From the NCBI GenBank assembly GCA_001574975.1, contig KQ965811.1, positions 129,964-193,963 of the forward strand: 64,000 bases of DNA, given 5' to 3'. Made by a program: the position numbers and the translations under genes. The notes under the pieces were generated by a model. The model worked only from the letters and a program-made list of their open reading frames with translations, did not search any database and was not told where the DNA came from. The DNA comes from Gonapodya prolifera JEL478. Taxonomy: Eukaryota; Monoblepharomycota; Monoblepharidomycetes; Monoblepharidales; Gonapodyaceae. Positions 11,261 through 21,601 of this stretch are shown here, piece after piece; position 1 is the stretch's first letter, and every line of letters starts with the position of its first letter.

Positions 11261-11941
11261 TTAGTGAAGGGACGGTTGATCCAGAACCGGGGTTGGTGGA
11301 GGTAGGACTTCAGGCACCGGTGAGTGGGAAATTAGGAAACTGGGAGTGGTGGGAGGTAATTTTCGAGAGAATTTGGACAGATGGGCACCGAGGTGTTATT
11401 TTAAATGTTGTTCGATTTGTATTCAAAATGTTTTCAGCACATGTCAAGTATTAGCCGCTCCACGAAAAGCTACGGAATCAATAACGAGAAGAATGTATAC
11501 AAGTAAGTTGCTCGACGTGCTCTCCTCGGGAAATATGGCGCCACCACAATTGGTTGCGGGCTTGTAATCTAGAAAGATGAGGTTCGGCGGGCTGGGATCA
11601 AATCACGATCCGCAGATACCGGTCCTTAGCGGGATGGAGATACAAACGACCAACAAGGTCGGGTTAGGAATGCTTGACGCTAGTGAGGACTGGCTTGCGA
11701 CGTTGGCGCAGAGGCGCGGTGGACGGCTGCTATGGCTCTTTTAGCCACATTCTCCTCCACAACCACGAAGTGCCGCCTGAATGTATGGTGGCGAATGCAT
11801 GCGGCGACAGAATATCGTTGTGATGTGTCCGCTTGTGCTGAATGTTTTATGGTGGTCCTCAGCTCGGGCCAAATGCCCGGGCAAGTAATCGGCCAAATTC
11901 CCCACCACAACCAACCACGACCTGGAAATCACACGCACCCG

Positions 11942-12067
11942 ATGTCCATGACCGCTCTCAACTCCCAGCTCATCGACGCCGTAGAAGCTGGGTGCGAGCC
12001 CGACGTGAAGCGACTGATCGATGCCGGGGCGAGTCCCGACGCGCGCAAGAGTGACGCTCAGGATTAA
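11942..12067 (+). pseudogene. N-terminal relic of the ankyrin/coiled-coil/SH3 family
   Basis: ATG 11942 opens a 41-residue frame, with SQLIDAVEAGCEPDVKRLID and AGASPDARK, which parallels HLIDSVEQGDATVVRQLF and GGDPNARK at the start of the gene at 7853. After ARKS the similarity stops and a TAA follows, so this is a truncated third copy of the family. Confidence 0.55.
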
Positions 12068-12143
12068 GAATGTGCTTTTTCAGACCACCCACCTCCCGAT
12101 TCCACAACCTTCCATCACGCCATCCGTCACCTCCACGAACACA

Positions 12144-12552
12144 ATGTCCATGAGGTGCATCGCGCAAATCAAATCGGGCGGTCCCGACGTCCTCCAGCTC
12201 CTGCAAATCGCAAAACCGACACCTGCAGGACTTGACGTGCTCATAAAGAATCGCGCCGTGGCGACGAACCCGGTCGATTGGTAAGGTGGGATGCGGTTGA
12301 TGTGCGTCCGTGAAGTAGATTCTGACGTTTCGTCCGGTTGTGGATGCATCAGTTCGGCAAGGCGGAGGTGGAGCGACCCGATGCGATCCCGAAAGGTACT
12401 GTAAGCCGACGAAATTCGCATCGCGAACCCTCCATTACGAATCTTCCTGTGCGTCATCTTTGCTGTCTCTAGTCGTTGGTTGGGACGCATCTGGTGTCGT
12501 TGAATCAGTCGGAGAAAACGTGTCGCGGTTCAAACCGGGTGACGAGGTTTGA
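12144..12552 (+). pseudogene. Relic of a zinc-binding dehydrogenase/quinone oxidoreductase (MDR family)
   Basis: The start MRCIAQIKSGGPDVLQLLQ, with LIKNRAVATNPVDW, is the N-terminal GroES-like fold of medium-chain dehydrogenases. After a GTAAGG donor at about 12283 and disrupted sequence, the frame resumes with VVGWDASGVVESVGENVSRF and KPGDEV, the conserved G(W/Y)D.SG.V segment. The catalytic and nucleotide-binding halves are missing: the next recognisable sequence is an unrelated secreted protein. The piece between the two blocks does not join in frame. About 70 of the usual 330-350 residues remain. Confidence 0.6.
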
Positions 12553-12608
12553 ACCGCTGGGGGTGTACACAGAAAGTCTGATTCTGACCTGTCCCACACA
12601 GCGCACGT

Positions 12609-13163
12609 ATGATTCTTGACATCTGCCTCGGCATAGCCATTCTATCACCTGTCGCCATCGCCGGGACCAACACGTCCTACGCAATGCGGGACTGCGTACG
12701 CTTCCCCGTTGACCCAAAAGCAGCCCCTCTCCCCAGCTTGCCCGACGTGGCTCTCCTTCACCCCAATATGGGCGCCGAAAACCCGCTCATCTGGGAGCGA
12801 TTGTACCCCTGCGTAGCTAATTCCGACGGCAAGTTCGCGGAGACGAGTTCCGGCTCGAGCATCTCGATACCGCTCATGGGTGACTACGGGAACTTCCCGC
12901 TGGGGACGTATATGGGGCGCGCGGAGCGTATGGTGCGAAATCCGCAAGGAAGACTGATCTCGATGGCGGAAATAATGTATTACAGGTGAGAAACAACGGT
13001 CGCATTGGCTGCAAGTCCATTATGATTTCAAAACCACGTGCATCCGTCTGTCCGTCACATGTTCTTCAGCGTCGTCAAAGGCCAAAATTACCAGTCTGTG
13101 TGGTCAAACAACAACAGATACACCGAGAACTGCACAACGCTGGTTATTTGTTCGACGACCTGA
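12609..13163 (+). CDS. Small secreted orphan protein
   Basis: Exons 12609-12985 and 13070-13163 join in frame (AG|C) across an 84-bp intron with a GTGAGA donor and TTCTTCAG acceptor, giving 156 residues. The N-terminus is a signal-peptide-like helix (ILDICLGIAILSPVAIAG). The mature part carries Cys in FPVD-adjacent and LYPCVAN contexts and two more Cys near the end (ENCTTLVICSTT), so disulfides are plausible. I recognise no family. It sits 0.75 kb upstream of the Crinkler-like gene on the same strand, which makes a secreted effector or surface protein worth testing. Conservation of the intron frame supports a real gene. Confidence 0.6.
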
Positions 13164-13340
13164 TGTATTGTATTGCATTGAAGTTTAGTTGCAGTAGCCT
13201 TTCATTAAGATGAGATTAAGCGCTCTATCGTGGCTTTGAGTCCATCCGGCACTACACTAGTAGTTACCGTCTCTCTGTCCTTGGATCTCCCCGCGGTCTG
13301 TCTCCCAACCACCCCAAGTCTTTGTGAAGGGCAATCTGTG

Positions 13341-13678
13341 GAGGGTGCCAGGCGAGGGTGGTTGAGCGGGTGCGAGGGCGCGTGGTGGGCGAGCGAGATA
13401 TAGGCGGAGCAAGGGCAGAGCAGAGCAAGAGAGCCGAGAGGTCAAACCAAATGACCTGGGAAGCGAGCGAGACGAGCGGAGAGAGGCGAGCGGAGCAAGA
13501 GCAGAGCAGAGCGAGAGACGAGTGTGCGAAGACTAGCTTGTTGATGAAGAACTACAGCGTTTATAAATCGGTTAGATCTAGTTTTACGCTAGGCCACAAA
13601 TGGATTCGGAGTGTGGCCTGTTCGTCGATGGCCATGCCCACAGGTCACGTGACCAGTCCCTGCCCGATGATCCCACCA
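13341..13678 (+). mobile_element. MITE family 1, copy A
   Basis: About 338 bp. The 5' end (AGGGTGCCAGGCGAGGGT), the purine-rich GAG/CGAG stretch, the GAGAGGTCAAACCAAATGACC core and the AT-rich TTTATAAATCG to TTTTACGCTA block all have counterparts, in order, in copies B (22102-22445, inverted) and C (41781-42118). No coding capacity. This copy is the most diverged at its 3' end. Confidence 0.6.
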
Positions 13679-13910
13679 CACAGGCGTACATTTATAAATT
13701 TAGAATTCTCAAATGGTCAATCCGGACGGCTGCTTGATGATCTTCTGCAACCGTCCAGAGAAAGTAGGTGTAATTACCCAGCGAAAATAGAAAAGAAACA
13801 ATGCTTTTACTAGGTGCTTTAGGAAGAGAGGAGATATGCTTGGAGAAAATGTAAGTTTTCAGAATCTGGATGGACTTCGTTCGGCTAAATTCACCACACC
13901 CCCCCCCCGC

Positions 13911-15444
13911 ATGGCTGCTTCCACAATCACTCTCGCATGCCTCCTGCTTGGCGAAAACGTGCCCTTCGAAGCCTCCATCGATCCTTCTTCGTCCGTGAAC
14001 ACCCTCAAGAAGGTCATCAAGGCAGAACTCACACCAAAATTGTCTGAAATTGCTGCAAACGACTTGAAACTCTGGAAAGTCGACGTTCCGTACGCGGCAC
14101 GAGCTTCCATCACGGAAGATACGTTGAAGGAAGAGGGCGTGATGGAGCCCTTGAAGAAAATCAGCTTTTATTTCCCCGACCAGGGTTCCGAAGAGCACAT
14201 TCGCGTCGTTGTCCGTCGACCGCAAGGTTCGTGAGATCCTTTATCTACTGAAAGAGTGATCATTGTACGGGATACATTTCCCAGGTGCTCCGCAGAAGAG
14301 GCCAGTTGATATCGACCTANATGATTTCGCAAACGAATTAGTGAAAAGACTTCGGGAAGATAATGAGGAGAAAGCAGCTTCATTCCCCGCCTCGGAAGTG
14401 TCGTCTGCAGTAATGACAAAAGCCATGCAGCACTTAAAACTGATGGAGCTTCCGGTGAGTTTACTTCATCACGTTGTAAATTACGGAACTATAAAACGCA
14501 TTCCGATGGTACAAGGTGGACCCCAGTGATTTCGAACAATTTTCAAAGATGAAAGATCGACAAGTGGATAAATTCAAGTGGGATGAAGGCCTGTCAGAGG
14601 GCCAACAAATGGATCGTGTTTTAGANNNNNNNNNNNNNNNNNNNNNNNNNNNNNNNNNNNNNNNNNNNNNNNNNNNNNNNNNNNNNNNNNNNNNNNNNNN
14701 NNNNNNNNNNNNNNNNNNNNNNNNNNNNNNNNNNNNNNNNNNNNNNNNNNNNNNNNNNNNNNNNNNNNNNNNNNNNNNNNNNNNNNNNNNNNNNNNNNNN
14801 NNNNNNNNNNNNNNNNNNNNNNNNNNNNNNNNNNNNNNNNNNNNNNNNNNNNNNNNNNNNNNNNNNNNNNNNNNNNNNNNNNNNNNNNNNNNNNNNNNNN
14901 NNNNNNNNNNNNNNNNNNNNNNNNNNNNNNNNNNNNNNNNNNNNNNNNNNNNNNNNNNNNNNNNNNNNNNNNNNNNNNNNNNNNNNNNNNNNNNNNNNNN
15001 NNNNNNNNNNNNNNNNNNNNNNNNNNNNNNNNNNNNNNNNNNNNNNNNNNNNNNNNNNNNNNNNNNNNNNNNNNNNNNNNNNNNNNNNNNNNNNNNNNNN
15101 NNNNNNNNNNNNNNNNNNNNNNNNNNNNNNNNNNNNNNNNNNTTTCTCCTCTGTGAGTATGATGAATACTAGCGCACGACTGCTCCAAGGATCTTCCTCC
15201 CGGTCTCCCACGTCTGTTCACGGAGCGAAAACCTCTGGAACTTCCACCTTCAGAGGAGCTTGTAGCGGCTGTCACTGACTGTTNGGACCACCCATTTGAC
15301 GATGATAACGGCAGGCAGAGAAGGGCTCTCATCTACANGATGAGAGATGCGCTTCCATCACATCAACGCGAACCGTTTGATCTACTTGCGCAGAAGGGGA
15401 CCTTTGGACTGGATTGGATTGACTCATCTTCAATGTATTCTTGA
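13911..15444 (+). CDS. Crinkler (CRN)-type protein, interrupted by an assembly gap
   Basis: Exon 1 (13911-14226) encodes a CRN header of the ubiquitin-like type: MAASTITLACLLLGENVPFE, NTLKKVIKAELTPKL, the hallmark LKLWKVDVP, and EHIRVVVRRPQG. Exon 2 (14285-14454) and exon 3 (14516 to the gap) join in frame and are Lys/Glu/Asp-rich (DFEQFSKMKDRQVDKFKWDE). After the gap a coherent frame, about 15173-15444, ends PFDLLAQKGTFGLDWIDSSS and MYS-stop. CRN headers are known from oomycetes and chytrids such as Batrachochytrium, where proteins carrying them are host-directed effectors or inter-strain conflict proteins. The C-terminal part is not one I recognise. The start at 13911 is preferred because the header begins directly there. 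Confidence 0.75.
14626..15142. other. Assembly gap (517 N)
   Basis: A run of N inside the Crinkler-type gene. Isolated n bases nearby (14320, 15284, 15338) suggest this locus assembled poorly, possibly because the gene family has close relatives elsewhere. Confidence 0.99.
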
Positions 15445-16126
15445 TCGGTTTGATTGTCTTGCATCTCCGCAATCATTTGAGAATGTGTAGAAGTGGGCTT
15501 TGGAGTTTATCCGCATGGGGGGAATAGTCGGGATGGGATGACAGTGGAACTTCAGAGGGTTTACTGTCGGTGGTAGATTTCGAGCAGGGGGACTTTTCGA
15601 ACTAATGTGTGGTCTTACATCAATAATACACCATTGTGTATCACTTTATTCCAGAAACTTTTAACACAGCAGTTCTTAATTCCTGCAAACTGTCTCGACG
15701 CTCTTTCTGGACTGAGCTCTGTCAACGATTATTTGGTTTCATTTAGAAAGTGAATCGACGTTCTTCCTAGAGTGAAATCTTCCTATACCCGAGCCCCCTC
15801 AAAAATCGGCCATCCTTCTCACCTCACCCACGCACTGTGTTCTCACCTCTCTCCCGACCTCGGTCCGGGTAAGCAACCACGAACGCATACAGTTTATAGG
15901 ATTCAAACAACTGGACTGCGCGTCGCTGGAAGAATGAATTCAAGTGCCGGATTCATGTCCGTTGGAGAGTCAATTCACAGCACTTTCTGCGCTCCACATT
16001 TACATTACATTTCAGAACTGTCATACCTAGTACGAACGCGGTTGGCGGCTGGGTCGAACTGCATATCATTCCAGAAGTCACGACGGAGACTGAGAGTCAG
16101 CAAAGAAGCCCGAACACTCCACTCCG
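15445..16126. other. Intergenic, no gene seen
   Basis: Only short, composition-driven frames on both strands; no domain or splice-supported exon was found between the Crinkler-type gene and the EthD-domain gene. Confidence 0.5.
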
Positions 16127-16974
16127 TCAGCGTACCTTAATCTCGGCATTACACACCTGCGCTCGTCTCCCCAGCGCCACGAAGCAGTTCTGAACATTGA
16201 GCACTCCCGCCGCCTCATCCTGGAATTTCTTCTGCGCCTCGCGGAATTTGGGTATCAGGGTGGCGTCCTGCAAGCGGGTGACATACACGGCAGCGAGCTC
16301 CGGGCTGCCGTTCTGCTTTCCAAAGTACTTTGCGAGCGATTGGGCTTGTTCCGGGGCGGCGGCGTAATTGGCCTGAAGACTGACAAGACCGCTGCCAAGG
16401 GAGGCCTGGAGGAGCGCGGTGAGCTGAGGTGTGAGGGTTGCTTCGACGTCCACGCCGGGCTGGCGCACAGCGACCGCAAGTACGCCAGAGGCGGTGTCGG
16501 CCCCAATGTCGTCCTTTAGCCCCGAAATGACATACACTTCAAGCGCCAGCACAGTTACCCCCGCCGAAAAGTCAATGAACTTGATGGCGTCAGGCCCCGT
16601 GACCGTCTTGACATACTCGGTGCCAAAGTTTTAGTGGGTGCTCGAGACTATCGTAGGTAATCTCGGCGAGCCCGTCGTGAAGCCCCCAGCGAGTTAGCCC
16701 CGATCGGCGGCGGAATGCCGGCTTCGGGAGGAGGAGGGTGGGAGTTGTACACGGTGTCGAAAAAGTGAATTTGCGAGTGGAGGGGATGGCCGGATGGCGA
16801 GTGGATGAGCGAGAGAGAGAGGAAACGTGGGACTGTCAAGACATACGAGAGAGGGCTGCTTTCACACGGACCGTTTGCGCTGATTGCTCCGTGATTCTGG
16901 TAGAAGTAGTCGCAGAACTCCTTGTGTGGCAGTCCCGCCCGCTTGCGCGAGATTTGGATGATTTTGACGGACAT
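16127..16974 (-). pseudogene. EthD-domain protein, frame-disrupted
   Basis: Starts MSVKIIQISRKRAGLPHKEF and CDYFYQNHGAI, typical of fungal EthD (dimeric ferredoxin-fold) proteins. Then an intron with a GTATGT donor near 16845, then IHFFDTVYNS, DGLAEITYDSLEHPL, FGTEYVKTVTGPDAIKF and IDFSAGVTVLALEVYV, and a Gln/Ala-rich C-terminal half to 16138. The conserved blocks lie in two frames: shifts are needed near 16700 and between the EHPL and FGTEYV blocks. Both lie next to short homopolymers, so sequencing error is possible, but two shifts in one small domain suggest decay. The stop may not be the true end, since AAG-GTACGC at the end of the frame could be a donor. EthD proteins act in small-molecule degradation or dehydratase-like roles. 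Confidence 0.6.
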
Positions 16975-17347
16975 CGCTGGTTTGTGAGTGGTTGAGTCGA
17001 GATGCCAAGTACCCGCAGGTGCCGCTTGTTGTCTACAGTTCGCGGGCGAATTACAAGTCGCGGTCGGGTGAGTGGGGCACGTGTTTACCCGCGTTGATAT
17101 GTGACCCCCGCCAGAAGAACATAATCAATTTGAAGGTACACTTCAAATGAGTCTATTTATATGCGCAGCGCTCTGTCAACTGAACAAGAATCTTCCAAAT
17201 CTTGCAATTGCAACTAGGTGGGAGACGGTGGGACCTCCGAACTCAATTTATCTAACACTGAAACAGCTCTACTGTGCTATCGTATGCCAAAAACAGCTCG
17301 GAGCTACCTCATCGTATCAACTCATGTGAGTGTCTCGACAATGCCAG
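16975..17347. other. Intergenic, no gene seen
   Basis: No recognisable coding signal. This stretch separates the 5' end of the EthD gene from the 3' end of the first minus-strand F-box/ankyrin gene. Confidence 0.5.
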
Positions 17348-18325
17348 TCAACGTTCGCCCAATTGCACCAGGATCCCCTCCACATCAATTACACCTCGCT
17401 GCCTGAAAACTTGCAGCACGCCCTCACGGTTGCCTTGAGACGCACTTTGCATCGCCGCGACGCAGCACGCCTCCAAATCGGCAAAATCTAGCAGGGCATC
17501 AATCACTGCCATGTGATCTCTACTGGCTGCATTCATCACCAAACGTCCCATTATCAGAGAACTAGGGGGTTCCGGCAAGGACTCCAAAATAACTCGCACA
17601 ATTTGTTCTCGCCCCTTTTGCGTGGCCTCAAGCAAAGCTCTAAGAGCCGGTTGATCGGGTACCCTCCCGACATTCTGCAAGTTCATTGCTTTGATAACCA
17701 CCTCCACTAGAGACACCTCACCATGTGCAGATGCCACCCAGAGTAAATAACCGTCGGGTTTTACACCGTGGTCAACCAGGATTCGAGCGCAGTCGACACT
17801 TCCGCTTCTTGTTATCGCCATCGATAGCGCCTCATACCCATTTGACGCACCGCAGTCCAGAAGCAGCTTCACCACCTCAACGTGCCCAAACTCCGCAGCC
17901 ACCACGACAGCCTGCTCATTATCTCCCAGATTCAGATCCGCTCCAATGTCCAATAGACACCGCACCACATCGACATTGCCAGCCCGCGCCCCCCACACAA
18001 GAGGCGGGACGCTGTTGCTCACCCCGACTAACGCGTTCACATCAGCGTAGCCGCATAGAATCTTAATCACGTCAGTATCCCCACCAAGCACTTCCGCAAG
18101 AACGGCAAGTTCGGGTGTTTCAAAGTGTCGCAGTCCACGAGCCGCGATGTCAGCAGGGACGGAGAAAATGGCTCTGAGGCAGCGATTGAGTACCGATGAA
18201 GGAAAGGCGAGGCGGTAGTCGGCGCAGAAGCGACCGATGCGTTGGATAATTTCGGGTGGGAGGTCGAGGAGGTGGAAGCGGGACGAAGCGGGAGCTTCAA
18301 CAGAGACTTCTGTTGATGGCAGCAT
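17348..18325 (-). CDS. F-box-like/ankyrin repeat protein (intact)
   Basis: An uninterrupted 325-residue frame from the Met at 18325. An upstream Met at 18436 exists, but family members begin just before the F-box, so 18325 is preferred. The N-terminus is F-box-like (FHLLDLPPEIIQRIGRFC, then YRLAFPSSVLNRCLRAIFS and ADIAARGLRHFETPELAVL). About seven ankyrin repeats follow (DVVRCLLDIGADLNLGDNE, VEVVKLLLDCGASNG, CARILVDHGVKPDG). The end motif is EGVLQVFRQRGVIDVEGIL followed by VQLGER. No intron, no signal peptide, no CaaX box. F-box plus repeat proteins usually act as SCF ubiquitin-ligase adaptors; the target is unknown. It heads a five-member minus-strand array. Confidence 0.85.
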   Translation of the reverse strand: MLPSTEVSVEAPASSRFHLLDLPPEIIQRIGRFCADYRLAFPSSVLNRCLRAIFSVPADIAARGLRHFETPELAVLAEVLGGDTDVIKILCGYADVNALVGVSNSVPPLVWGARAGNVDVVRCLLDIGADLNLGDNEQAVVVAAEFGHVEVVKLLLDCGASNGYEALSMAITRSGSVDCARILVDHGVKPDGYLLWVASAHGEVSLVEVVIKAMNLQNVGRVPDQPALRALLEATQKGREQIVRVILESLPEPPSSLIMGRLVMNAASRDHMAVIDALLDFADLEACCVAAMQSASQGNREGVLQVFRQRGVIDVEGILVQLGER

Positions 18326-18796
18326 GGAAAGTGAAGCCAAGGAAGGCGCGAGAGGTCGCGATTCGGCCCAAGATTTGGTGGCGGAAGTGAAGCTTGGCCT
18401 CTTTCCAACAATTCTACATTTGATTACATTGCGCACTTCCTTCCCACCGAAATTAAAAAAACACGAAAGAGCATTGTGTATTCGTCAAACGACACGGGAG
18501 AAAACGTCTTCTATGACACTAAACGCGAAGAACTGCAACATGATCAATAACCCTCAGCGGCCAGTCGAGTTCCATCAACGTCTTCTCCCCTCTCTTGGAA
18601 CTTACGAAGCACGTGCTTATTTCAACTTCTCTCGGCACTTCGAATCACGCTCAACGTTATTCACCAAATCTGCTCCACTGTCCAGTAGGACCTCTACAAC
18701 ATCTCTTAGAAGAACTCGGCACGTCTAATGACAAAATAATGCTCGTTGAATCGCCTATCTGATATAGTCCGAGGCTAACCGACCATAAGCACCTCA

Positions 18797-19766
18797 ATTC
18801 TGAACATCCGCATGCACAGTCGCCGGCCCGGCATTCAGCATCCCATCCACATTCGCCCCCCCCTCTCTGAAAATCTGAACCACACTGTCAAGACCCCTTT
18901 CCGCAGCTGTACGTAGTGCCTCCCGAATGAGAGGGCTCTTCAAATCGACGTTCAGTGCTGTCCAACAAAATCTCAACCACGCCTCCATGCTCCTCCTTCA
19001 CAGCGTCCAACACCAAAAGCTCCTAAAACGGTGAAACTTGAGATGCATGTTTCAAAAGAATCTGAATTATTTCCTCGTGACAATACTTTACCGCAGTGAA
19101 GAGAGCGACAGTGCAAGGTCGCGGGAGTTGATTGTGCTCTTCTTCGTGTTCATGTTCAAGCAACATTTTGACAACTTCGATTTCGCCAAACTGTGCTGCC
19201 GCCCCGAATACTTCTTTGGTGGGTCGCTCACCACGGTCAAGGAGTACACGAACGCATCCATCCTTCCACGGGATGCAGAGAGTAACAGCACGTCAGACCG
19301 ATTGGAAATCGCACCCCGGTCCAACAAGAGCTCCAATATCGGCACGTGGTTCATTTGAACAGCGAGCAGCATAGCCTGTTTATTGTCACCCAAGTTTGGG
19401 TCCACTCCACAATCGAGAAGACATCTCACGGAGTCAAGATGGCCAGCTCCGCTGGCGGAAACAAGTGCAAGACCAATCTTCGAACGCGTGGAAGTGTTGA
19501 CATTGGCGTGTCGACATAGGATTTCCAGAACGGAGGTGTAATTTCCTTGTATCGATTCTGCAACGAGCGCATGCTCGGGCGTTCTATAGTTCCGCAACGC
19601 ACGAGCAGCAATGTTTTGAGGAAGCGAAAAGATGTCCCTGAGGCGTTGGTTCAGCGCTGATGACGGAAAGGCGAGACGATGGATGTGGGAGAAACCGCCG
19701 ATTCGCTCGATGATTTCGTTGGGGGAAGGAGAGAAGGCGAAAACGGAACGCAACAGGAGGGGGCAT
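18797..19766 (-). pseudogene. F-box/ankyrin pseudogene
   Basis: Starts MPPPVAFRFRLLSFP, then after a one-base slip in a C-run the family sequence resumes: NEIIERIGGFSHIHRLAFPS, IAARALRNYRTPEHALV and several ankyrin repeats (DSVRCLLDCGVDPNLGDNK). Beyond about 19240 the repeats continue in another frame (EIEVVKMLLEHEHEEE, EIIQILLKHASQ), cross a stop, and shift again before the end motif (DSVVQIFREGGANVDGML). At least four interruptions, so it is a pseudogene even allowing for some sequence error. It lies 0.5 kb from the intact gene at 17348 in the same orientation. Confidence 0.75.
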
Positions 19767-20197
19767 GGAACTTTGCCTTTGACCCAGCGGTGTGTTCCGC
19801 GTTCAAAGAGGAAAGTCGCGAATCGATTTTCTGACGACTACAGCAATCGACAACGTGAAGACAGTTAGAAGCTCTTGTAGCATCCAACGGCACTTCCATT
19901 CCATATTGCTGCAGCTGAGAAGATCTGTTATGTATGCTAGCTGGATATTTGAGGGAGAGCTATCTGAAAATTTTGCACCTATGATATTTCCTCAGAACAC
20001 TTGCAGTGATAAACATTGACATTTCAATAGCTAATTTTGGTGGTTTATTTGAAAAATCATGATACCGCTGTTTCGAAATCCGAGTATTCAAGCAAGCTCG
20101 ACTTCCGACATACTGAGAGTTCGAGCCATAAAGTTCGGCAAGTCCCTCGCCTCCTTTTGATACATGCATATCTACATCTCTTCGTTAACGCGGCATC

Positions 20198-21160
20198 TTA
20201 TAACACGAAACATGAACATCTGCGTTGACGCTCTCCGACAAGAACTTTGTCCACATCAACTCCCCGCACTTGGAACACCCGAAGCATGACTTTATGCCCA
20301 TTTTCAGCAACCATTTGAATCACATCGTTGCTGTCCTCGTCCATGGAGGCTCCACTGTCCAGAAGAACCTCGACAACATCTGCATGTCCCAGATCAGCTG
20401 CAGACTCCAGAAAGCTGCTGGCAGAAGGTTCGTAAGGTAAACTTTGCAGAAGGGGCCGTGCCGTTCGTGCTTCACCGAACTGGACAGCAGCATTCAGGGT
20501 GTGACCTCGGTCATCTCTGGCGCCTCGCTGAAGAAGGAACTTGACTGCATCACTGTGACCAAACGTGCATGCGTACTTAAGTGCAAGCTCATGCATTATC
20601 ACGCCTTTGTCGAGGAGAGTGCGAATACAAGGAACGTTTCCACGCGCAGCAGCCTCCAGCAGTGCCTCGGCTCCATTTGTTGCCCGCGTTCCATTAGAAG
20701 ATTGACCACCTCAATGTGGTCACCTCGGGCGGCCATGGCAATGGCCTGTTTGTTCCCACCGTCGTTCGGATCAACTCCAAAATCAAGGAGACACCGCACC
20801 GACTCAAAATGACCGGCCCAGGCGGCACGCACGAGGGCGGGTCGAACAGTGGAGTGTCCCATGGAAACATTAACGCACCAGCGTATTTGCACAGGATCGC
20901 AAGGACGCCAGCATTTCCGCGCGATGATTCGCCGAGTAGGCACTTCCTGGGGTTTGGTATCGTCGAACAGCACGAACGGCAATGCCAGCCGGGTTTGAGA
21001 AGACACCGCCGCGAAGACGACGATTGAGTGCGCGTGTCGGAAAAGCGAGGCGATGTGTTGGACAGAAGTGGCCGATCCTTTCAATGATTTCGTTTAGGAG
21101 ACTGAAAAGACGGCAAGGGGAGATGTTGAATGAGCGCGGAGGAGAGTGCCGGAGAGACAT
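20198..21160 (-). pseudogene. F-box/ankyrin pseudogene with CaaX tail
   Basis: The N-terminal frame gives LFSLLNEIIERIGHFC and HRLAFPTRALNRRLRGGVFS. The middle frame gives FESVRCLLDFGVDPNDGGNK and HIEVVNLLMERG. The third frame (20602-20198) gives ALKYACTFGHSDAVKFLLQ, ADVVEVLLDSGASMD, HKVMLRVFQVRGVDVDKVL and ends GERQRRCSCFVL-stop. At least two to three frame changes separate the parts. The last 134 residues are undamaged. The tail combines a basic stretch, a Cys two before the box and a C-F-V-L CaaX box of the geranylgeranyl type, the same layout as the relic at 4849. Confidence 0.75.
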
Positions 21161-21601
21161 GGAAGGAAAATATGTCGGTTGATGCCTTCAGTTGGCGAGA
21201 AGGGGCAGATGAAGGATTCGGTGAAGAAGTGAATTGACGAAGTGCTGAACTCAAAACGCAATCAATTGGTAAGTAGCCTATCTTCAACACCGCAAGAGTC
21301 AAAATAAGTTTCAATGTTTTGCGATGCTGCACCTGCTTCAAAGCCTACTCACAGTGACCACTGAGATCACCCTTCCTCAACCCGCCTCAATCACGTCCAG
21401 GGCATCACAAGCCAGGTTCACAGGCAAGAGAGTTGCACCACAGATTGGAGGATGAAACATAGTTTAAACTGCAACATGAGCAGTATCTCTTTGGGAAGAG
21501 TATATGTATATGTAGTGGTACAAAGTATATTCATCCATGCATTTTTGTACGTTCAAGATTGCTTACACCCATGTCCGAAACTCCTTTCTCACAGGTCTCC
21601 T

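Noticed and set aside
13341-13560. Purine-rich GAGCGAG stretch as a simple satellite
   Set aside because: The stretch is only the body of a 338-bp element whose order of landmarks and ends is repeated at two other sites.
15153-15172. A 20-nt intron just after the N gap (GTGAGT to TAG)
   Set aside because: Too short to splice by any known mechanism; the exon before it is hidden by the gap, so the GTGAGT may be unrelated.
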